Shown here: in pieces, positions 62,862 through 64,000 of the stretch
Position numbering within the stretch: position 1 is the first letter of the stretch
Layout: each line of letters begins with the position of its first letter
Source of the DNA: Mycobacteroides franklinii
Lineage (GTDB): Bacteria; Actinomycetota; Actinomycetes; Mycobacteriales; Mycobacteriaceae
Length of the DNA: 64,000 nucleotides
Direction of reading: 5' to 3'
Assembly (NCBI RefSeq): GCF_002013895.1
Contig: NZ_MAFQ01000005.1
Location: 186,001 to 250,000, forward strand
Position numbers and translations under genes: made by a program
Notes under the pieces: generated by a model
Databases searched by the model: none
The model's input: only the letters and a program-made list of their open reading frames with translations
What the model was told of the DNA's origin: nothing

Positions 62862-63239
62862 TCACTCTGCGGTGATGGTGACCCGGTCCGGGTAGAACGC
62901 CAGATGGCGGGCGATCTGGGCGAGTGCCGGGAACGGGTCCTCATACGTCCAGACGGCGTCTTCGACCGTTCCGTCGGGCGTGCGCACCGAGTAGTAGGAG
63001 GCCTCGCCCTTGTACGGGCAGTAGGTATGGGTATCGGTGCGCTGCAGCACCTCCCAATTCGCCGCGTCCGGCGGGAGGTAGTACACCGGCGGGTAGTTGG
63101 ACTCCTGCAGCCGCAGGGCGTTGGTGGAGTCGGCGACAGAGACGTCGCCCGCGGTGACGACGACGTGTGTGCCCGAGGACGCGATGTCGATCGGATGGTC
63201 CGGGCCGGGAACCAAATGCGGCCTATCGAGGGTGGACAT
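62862..63239 (-). CDS. DUF427 domain protein
   Basis: 125 residues from MSTLDRPHLVPGPDHPI. DUF427 pattern: LRLQESNYPPVYYLPPDA, YCPYKGEASYYSV, VWTYEDPFPALAQIARHLAFYPDRV. Common in mycobacteria; a beta-tent fold of unknown function, possibly nucleotide binding. Confidence 0.87.
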   Translation of the reverse strand: MSTLDRPHLVPGPDHPIDIASSGTHVVVTAGDVSVADSTNALRLQESNYPPVYYLPPDAANWEVLQRTDTHTYCPYKGEASYYSVRTPDGTVEDAVWTYEDPFPALAQIARHLAFYPDRVTITAE

Positions 63240-63380
63240 GTTTCCGAGGGTAGGCGCTTTCCGCACACGGGCGACGGAGCCGTAGAAGATGGCTAGGCTT
63301 CCCTGGCTCCGCGGTGTCGAACGGCTGTACCGCTTCAGTTTCTAGCCGACACCCGGCCCCAGGGCGCTAGGGTCTGCGAC

Positions 63381-64000
63381 ATGGCTGCTGACGTTGATCG
63401 CACTGACCCCGACGAGCTGTTCGGTATCGACGCGCTGCTCAGCGATGAGGAGCGCGCCATCCGTGACAGCGTGCGTGCACTGGTTCAGGCGCGTGTGGTG
63501 CCGAACGTGCAGCGCTGGTACGAGCACGGTGACCTGCCGGTGCGCAAACTTGCGTTGGAGCTGGGCAAGATCGGTGTGCTCGGCATGCACCTGCAGGGTT
63601 ACGGATGTTCCGGAACATCCTCTCTTGCATATGGATTGGCGTGCATGGAGCTGGAAGCCGGAGACTCGGGGATCCGTTCGCTGGTGAGCGTGCAGGGGTC
63701 GTTGGCGATGTACGCCATCTACGCCTACGGGAGCGACGCGCAGAAACAGAAGTGGCTGCCGCGGATGGCGACCGGCGAGGAGCTGGGATGCTTCGGGCTG
63801 ACCGAGCCGGACTTCGGGTCCAACCCCGGCGGCATGCGCACCCATGCCCGGCGTGACGGCAATGACTGGATTCTCAACGGCACCAAGATGTGGATCACCA
63901 ACGGGTCCATCGCCGATGTCGCCGTCATCTGGGCGCAGACCGACGAGGGCGTCCGCGGCTTCCTGGTCTCGACCGATTCGGCGGGATTCGACGCCCAGAC
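63381..64000 (+). CDS. acyl-CoA dehydrogenase, N-terminal part (cut by window edge)
   Basis: 206 residues visible from MAADVDRTDPDELFGIDAL. Flavin-site motif CFGLTEPDFGSNPGGMRTHA and then WILNGTKMWITNGSIADVAV, the standard middle-domain pattern. The TEPDFGSNPGGM form is nearest to glutaryl-CoA dehydrogenase-like FadE proteins. The C-terminal domain with the catalytic base lies beyond the window, so function beyond the family is not certain. Confidence 0.88.
   Translation, partial: MAADVDRTDPDELFGIDALLSDEERAIRDSVRALVQARVVPNVQRWYEHGDLPVRKLALELGKIGVLGMHLQGYGCSGTSSLAYGLACMELEAGDSGIRSLVSVQGSLAMYAIYAYGSDAQKQKWLPRMATGEELGCFGLTEPDFGSNPGGMRTHARRDGNDWILNGTKMWITNGSIADVAVIWAQTDEGVRGFLVSTDSAGFDAQ

Overview
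The window reads as a stretch of a mycobacterial chromosome, most likely a rapid grower of the Mycobacteroides abscessus/chelonae group. This placement is inferred, not searched. It rests on a high-GC genome, TetR regulators beside lipid and redox enzymes, F420/deazaflavin-type and PPOX oxidoreductases, a DUF427 protein, a FadD8-type ligase under a KstR-type operator, a MetE gene behind a cobalamin riboswitch followed by the actinobacterial non-canonical MTHFR, a prpDBC/prpR locus, and an AqdC/Hod-type quinolone dioxygenase. No tRNA, rRNA, CRISPR array, insertion sequence or prophage was seen.

Layout. 1-7.9 kb: end of an alpha/beta hydrolase, an NTF2-like protein, two TetR regulators (one translationally coupled to a glycosyltransferase), two small secreted proteins, an alcohol dehydrogenase, a nitronate monooxygenase and an NlpC/P60-like protein. 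8-11.7 kb: an SDR, a Hod/AqdC-type cofactor-free dioxygenase, a PPOX flavoprotein and a CoA-carboxylase carboxyltransferase. 11.8-19.4 kb: a tightly packed seven-gene-plus operon (LuxE-like acyl-protein synthetase, NifU-like, NifS-like cysteine desulfurase, FtsX/MacB-type permease and ATPase, acyl carrier protein, fatty-acyl-AMP ligase, flavin monooxygenase). This looks like an uncharacterised biosynthesis and export system for a sulfur-modified or otherwise tailored acyl compound, and is the most novel item here. 19.4-21.6 kb: an amidohydrolase and a Cys-rich DUF1326 protein sharing a promoter region with two copper-type operators, then an F420/PPOX enzyme.

21.7-30.6 kb: SDRs, small secreted proteins, a CGNR regulator, DedA, a phosphoribosyltransferase-LysR pair, and a five-gene ECF sigma factor operon (sigma, Rieske-type putative anti-sigma factor, cupredoxin lipoprotein, Tat metallophosphoesterase, membrane protein), all joined by ATGA overlaps. 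30.7-36 kb: CoA transferase plus HMG-CoA-lyase-like pair, SRPBCC protein, two TetR genes and a DUF2236 oxygenase. 36-40 kb: galT-galK-sodium/solute symporter operon. 40-47.4 kb: assorted redox enzymes and regulators, an LLM flavin enzyme and a secreted repeat protein. 47.5-50.1 kb: fadD8, TetR and thioesterase. 50.2-53.8 kb: riboswitch, metE, MTHFR. 55.1-60.2 kb: methylcitrate cycle and PrpR. 60.2-64 kb: MFS transporter, hydrolase, methyltransferase, DUF427 protein and the start of an acyl-CoA dehydrogenase.

Regulatory sequence is unusually readable. Two PPOX genes have SoxR-like boxes with identical MerR-type promoter geometry. Several TetR genes have clear inverted repeats beside them, and strong hairpins separate convergent genes.
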